Origin: an uncultured Pseudomonadota bacterium
GTDB lineage: Bacteria > Pseudomonadota > Gammaproteobacteria > Burkholderiales > Burkholderiaceae
Direction: 5' to 3'
DNA length: 44,218 bases
Assembly: GCA_946480245.1 (NCBI GenBank)
Contig: CAMLIZ010000018.1
Location: forward strand, 1 to 44,218
Part shown: one piece after another, positions 41,035 to 44,218 of the stretch
Numbering within the stretch: the first letter of the stretch is position 1
Layout of the letters: each line of letters opens with the position of its first letter
The notes under the pieces: model-generated
Database searches by the model: none
Seen by the model: only the letters and a program-made list of their open reading frames with translations
What the model was told of the DNA's origin: nothing
Position numbers and translations under genes: made by a program

Positions 41035-42642
41035 ATGAAGAAGAACACGTTCGCCATCGCGCGGACCGCACTGGCACTGGGCATGATCGGCGCCGCGATC
41101 GGCGCGCATGCCGCCAGCACGTTGATCTACTGCTCGGAAGGCAGCCCCGAGGGCTTCGACCCGGCACGCTACACCGCCGGCACCACCTTCAATGCCAGCT
41201 CGCAGCCGGTGTTCAACCGGTTGGTGGAGTTCGAGATCGGCGGCACCAAGGTCGTGCCCGGCCTGGCCGAGAAGTGGGAGATCTCGCCCGATGGGCTGAG
41301 CTACACCTTCCACCTGCGCAAGGGCGTGAAGTTCCACACCACCGAGTGGTTCAAGCCCAGCCGCGAGCTGAACGCCGACGACGTGCTGTTCAGCTTCGAG
41401 CGCATGCTCGACAAGAACCATCCGTACAACAAGGCCGTGTCGCCGGAGCCGTCGTACGAGTACGCGGGTGACCTGGGGCTGGAGAAGAACATCGTCAAGG
41501 TCGAGAAGCTCGACCCGCTGACCGTGCGCTTCACGCTCAAGAGCGTGGACGCCGCCTTCCTCGCCGACCTGGCGATGGATTTCGCGTCCATCCAGTCGGC
41601 CGAGTACGCGGACCAGCTGATGAAGGCACACCAGGCCTTCGAGCTCAACAACAAGCCGATCGGCACCGGCCCGTTCGTGTTCAAGCGCTACGAGAAGGAC
41701 ACGCAGATCCGCTATGCGGCCAACCCGCAGTACTGGCGCGGCAAGCCGGCGATCGACAACCTGATCTATGCCATCACCATCGACTCGGTGGTGCGCGCGC
41801 AGAAGGTCAAGGCCGGCGAATGCCAGGTGTCGGTGTATCCGAAGCCGGCCGAGGTGCCCTCGCTGAAGAGCGACCCCCACATCGAGCTGCTGCGCGAGAA
41901 CGGCCTCAACGTGGGCTACCTGTCGCTGAACGTCAAGCACAAGCCGTTCGACAACGCCGACGTGCGGCGCGCGATCAACATGGCGATCAACAAGCAGGCC
42001 ATCATCGACGCGGTGTACCAGGGCGCCGGGCAAGCGGCGGTGAACCCGATCCCGCCGACGATGTGGTCGTACAACAAGTCGATCAAGGACTACGCGTACG
42101 ACCCGGCCAAGGCCAAGGCATTGCTCGCCAAGGCCGGCTACCCCAACGGCTTCGAGACCACGCTGTGGGCGCTGCCGGTGCAGCGGCCCTATAACCCCAA
42201 CGGCACGCAGATGGCCGAGATGGTGCAGAACGACCTGGCCAAGATCGGCATCAAGGCGCGCATCGTCAAGTACGAATGGGCCGAGTACCTCAAGCGCGCC
42301 AAGGCGGGCGAAAGCGACATCGGCATGTTCGGCTGGAACGGCGACAACGGCGACCCCGACAACTTCATGGGCTCGCTGCTGTCGTGCGACGCGGTGGGCG
42401 GCTCCAACTACGGCCAGTGGTGCAACAAGGAATTCGACGCGCTGATCACCAAGGCCAAGCAGACCACCGACCAGGCCGAGCGCACCAAGCTGTACGAGCA
42501 GGCGCAGGTGGTGTTCCACCGCGAGGCGCCGTGGGTGCCGATCGCGCACTCGGTCGTCTACCAGCCGATCCGCAAGAACGTGCAGGGCTACAAGATGAGC
42601 CCGTTCGCTTCCGTGCAGTTCTTCGGCGTGAACCTCAAGTAA
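41035..42642 (+). CDS. ABC transporter substrate-binding protein, dipeptide/oligopeptide type
   Basis: A 535-residue periplasmic protein of the family 5 SBPs (DppA/OppA). Signal peptide MKKNTFAIARTALALGMIG ending near AHA. STLIYCSEGSPEGFDPARYT, LAEKWEISPDGLSYTFHLRKGVKFH and FDNADVRRAINMAINKQAII are typical; the sequence is close to dipeptide-binding DppA. AAGGGAA precedes the ATG at 41035. No permease or ATPase genes follow in the window: the next gene is an M13 peptidase, so the rest of the transporter may lie beyond the window. Confidence 0.94.
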   Translation: MKKNTFAIARTALALGMIGAAIGAHAASTLIYCSEGSPEGFDPARYTAGTTFNASSQPVFNRLVEFEIGGTKVVPGLAEKWEISPDGLSYTFHLRKGVKFHTTEWFKPSRELNADDVLFSFERMLDKNHPYNKAVSPEPSYEYAGDLGLEKNIVKVEKLDPLTVRFTLKSVDAAFLADLAMDFASIQSAEYADQLMKAHQAFELNNKPIGTGPFVFKRYEKDTQIRYAANPQYWRGKPAIDNLIYAITIDSVVRAQKVKAGECQVSVYPKPAEVPSLKSDPHIELLRENGLNVGYLSLNVKHKPFDNADVRRAINMAINKQAIIDAVYQGAGQAAVNPIPPTMWSYNKSIKDYAYDPAKAKALLAKAGYPNGFETTLWALPVQRPYNPNGTQMAEMVQNDLAKIGIKARIVKYEWAEYLKRAKAGESDIGMFGWNGDNGDPDNFMGSLLSCDAVGGSNYGQWCNKEFDALITKAKQTTDQAERTKLYEQAQVVFHREAPWVPIAHSVVYQPIRKNVQGYKMSPFASVQFFGVNLK

Positions 42643-42653
42643 GGACTCGGGCC

Positions 42654-44218
42654 ATGAAACTCCATCACATCGCACTCGCCACGCTGGCTCTGCAGGCCGG
42701 CATTGCGCTGGCGGCGCCGCCCCAGGCGGCAGCCACCACGATCGCGCACGACACCCTGTCGGCCGGCCTGGACCGCAGCACCTTCGACCCCGCGGTGAAG
42801 CCGCAGGACGACCTGTTCGAGGCGGTCAACGGCGCCTGGATCAAGAAGACCGCGATCCCGGCCGACAAGTCCGACTGGGGCACCTTCATCGAGCTGCGCG
42901 ACCGCTCCGACGAGCGCGTGCGCCAGCTGGTGGAGCAGATGGCCGCCGACAAGAACGCCACCGGCAACGCACGCAAGATCGGCGACTACTACCGCAGCTT
43001 CATGGACCTGGCCGCGATCGACAAGGCCGGCCTGGAGCCGGTGAAGCCATGGCTCGCTCAGGTGGATGCGCTGAAGACCCCGGCCGACGTGGCCGCGATG
43101 TTCGGGCGCCTGCAGGGCGTGGCCGCCACGCCGATGCCGCTGGTCGTCGGCCCCGACGACAAGCAGCCCGACCTCTATCGCCTGCAGACCTGGCAGACCG
43201 GCCTGGGACTGCCCGACCGCGACTACTACCTGAAGGATGACGAGCGCTTCGCGAAGGCGCGCGAGGCCTACCTGCACTACGTGGAGACGCTGCTGCAGCT
43301 GGCCGGCGATGCGCACGCGGCCGACAGCGCCAAGACGGTGTACGCACTGGAGAAGCAGCTGGCCGAAGCGCAGTGGAGCCGCGTGGACAACCGCGACCCG
43401 CTGAAGATCTACAACCTGATGTCGCCCGACGAGCTGGCGCAGCGCGCGCCCGGCCTCGACTGGAACGCGATGTTCCGCGCCGCCGACCTGCCGGCCATCG
43501 ACAAGCTGATCGTGTCGCAGCCGAGCTATGCCACGGCGCTCGCCAAGCTGGTGCAGGACACACCGGTGGCCACCTGGCAGACCTACCTCAAGGTGCGCCT
43601 GCTCGACAGCGGCGCCGAGGTGCTGCCGGCGCCGTTCCGCGCGGCGCGCTTCGAGTTCCGTGACAAGGCGATCCGCGGCCTCACGCAGGAGGAGCCGCGC
43701 TGGCAGAAGGCCACGCGCTCGCTCAACGGCGCGCTCGGCGAGGCGGTGGGCGAGGTGTACGTGGCGCGCTATTTCCCGCCCGCCTACAAGGCCCGCATGC
43801 AGCAGCTGGTGAGCAACCTGCTGGACGCCTACCGCGTCTCGATCGACCACCTCACGTGGATGAGCGCACCCACCAAGCAGAAGGCGCGCGAGAAGCTCGC
43901 GATGTACACCACCAAGATCGGCTACCCCGAGATGTGGCGCGACTACTCCAAGCTCGAGGTGGTGCCGGGCGACGCGTTCGGCAACGACGCGCGCGCCGGC
44001 CGCTTCGAGCACGACCGCCTGGCCGTGCGCGCCGGCCAGAAGGTGGACCGGCGCGAATGGGGCATGACGCCGCAGACCGTGAACGCCTACTACAACCCCA
44101 ACTTCAACGAGATCGTGTTCCCCGCCGCGATCCTCGAGCCGCCGTTCTTCGACATGAAGGCCGACGACGCGGTCAACTACGGCGCCATCGGCGCCGTGAT
44201 CGGCCACGAGATCAGCCA
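42654..44218 (+). CDS. M13 (neprilysin/PepO) family metallopeptidase, 3'-truncated by the window
   Basis: ATG at 42654, eleven bases after the SBP stop. Signal peptide MKLHHIALATLALQAGIALAA. The N-terminal M13 domain is complete (FDPAVKPQDDLFEAVNGAWIK, DNRDPLKIYNLM, WMSAPTKQKAREKL), then NAYYNPNFNEIVFPAAIL before the zinc site. The window ends in VIGHEIS, one residue short of completing HEISH, so the catalytic half and the stop lie outside. Probably an exported oligopeptidase supplying peptides for the adjacent binding protein. Confidence 0.94.
   Translation, partial: MKLHHIALATLALQAGIALAAPPQAAATTIAHDTLSAGLDRSTFDPAVKPQDDLFEAVNGAWIKKTAIPADKSDWGTFIELRDRSDERVRQLVEQMAADKNATGNARKIGDYYRSFMDLAAIDKAGLEPVKPWLAQVDALKTPADVAAMFGRLQGVAATPMPLVVGPDDKQPDLYRLQTWQTGLGLPDRDYYLKDDERFAKAREAYLHYVETLLQLAGDAHAADSAKTVYALEKQLAEAQWSRVDNRDPLKIYNLMSPDELAQRAPGLDWNAMFRAADLPAIDKLIVSQPSYATALAKLVQDTPVATWQTYLKVRLLDSGAEVLPAPFRAARFEFRDKAIRGLTQEEPRWQKATRSLNGALGEAVGEVYVARYFPPAYKARMQQLVSNLLDAYRVSIDHLTWMSAPTKQKAREKLAMYTTKIGYPEMWRDYSKLEVVPGDAFGNDARAGRFEHDRLAVRAGQKVDRREWGMTPQTVNAYYNPNFNEIVFPAAILEPPFFDMKADDAVNYGAIGAVIGHEIS

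Noticed and set aside
1..44218. Mobile elements, CRISPR arrays, tRNA or rRNA genes
   Set aside because: No transposase, integrase, spaced direct repeats or RNA-gene-like sequence was found by eye.

Overview
This is a high-GC window from a betaproteobacterium, most likely order Burkholderiales (Rubrivivax/Leptothrix/Methylibium-like). The grounds are the GC-rich codon use, the mnmG-rsmG-parA block with parS sites, the prkA-DUF444-SpoVR operon and the protein sequences. The parS sites and par genes suggest it lies near the chromosome origin. I see no tRNA, rRNA, insertion sequence, prophage or CRISPR array. Genes are dense, with many 4-base ATGA overlaps, so much of the window is short operons.

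Layout. 1-80: tail of an unidentified gene. 81-1410: DAHP synthase (aroG) behind a complete transcription attenuator, made of a 25-codon leader peptide rich in Phe/Tyr/Trp, competing hairpins and an intrinsic terminator. 1555-4247: EF-hand protein, a small membrane protein with a cobalamin adenosyltransferase, and a D-lactate dehydrogenase-like flavoenzyme. 4293-9167: prkA, DUF444 and SpoVR genes as one operon, with a good sigma-54 promoter match upstream. 9616-16320: mnmG, rsmG, parA and a GNAT gene on the minus strand. These are separated from an RBBP9-like hydrolase and parB by argC on the opposite strand. A perfect parS lies in mnmG and a near-perfect one in rsmG.

16416-18003 is the most unusual stretch. 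A LuxR-type regulator with no luxI in view is flanked by two related lux-box-like palindromes. One lies before a 25-residue peptide gene carrying a tandem NPRGGW repeat, with a structured, terminated 3' region. The other lies before a 143-residue protein I do not recognise. This looks like a small self-contained signalling locus.

18013-23443: a minus-strand set of a thioredoxin-fold protein, a cysteine-less glutaredoxin-like protein, a secreted S33-type hydrolase and a NatAB-like ABC exporter, all overlapping or close. 23515-29820: a possible winged-helix/nuclease protein, LysR with azoR and pirin, a phospholipase D lipoprotein, a PAP2 phosphatase and UdgX. UdgX contains a locally corrupt-looking GC-rich patch. 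29852-35086: hydrolase and YeaQ-like protein, XRE-cupin regulator divergent from an SDR and a QueA-like gene, a LapA-like protein and two small orphans. 35094-44218: metallophosphoesterase and lipid kinase, serA, a zinc-ribbon membrane protein, a secreted subtilase, a dipeptide-binding protein and an M13 metallopeptidase cut by the window end just inside its zinc motif.

All functions are from reading protein motifs by eye. No database search was possible.
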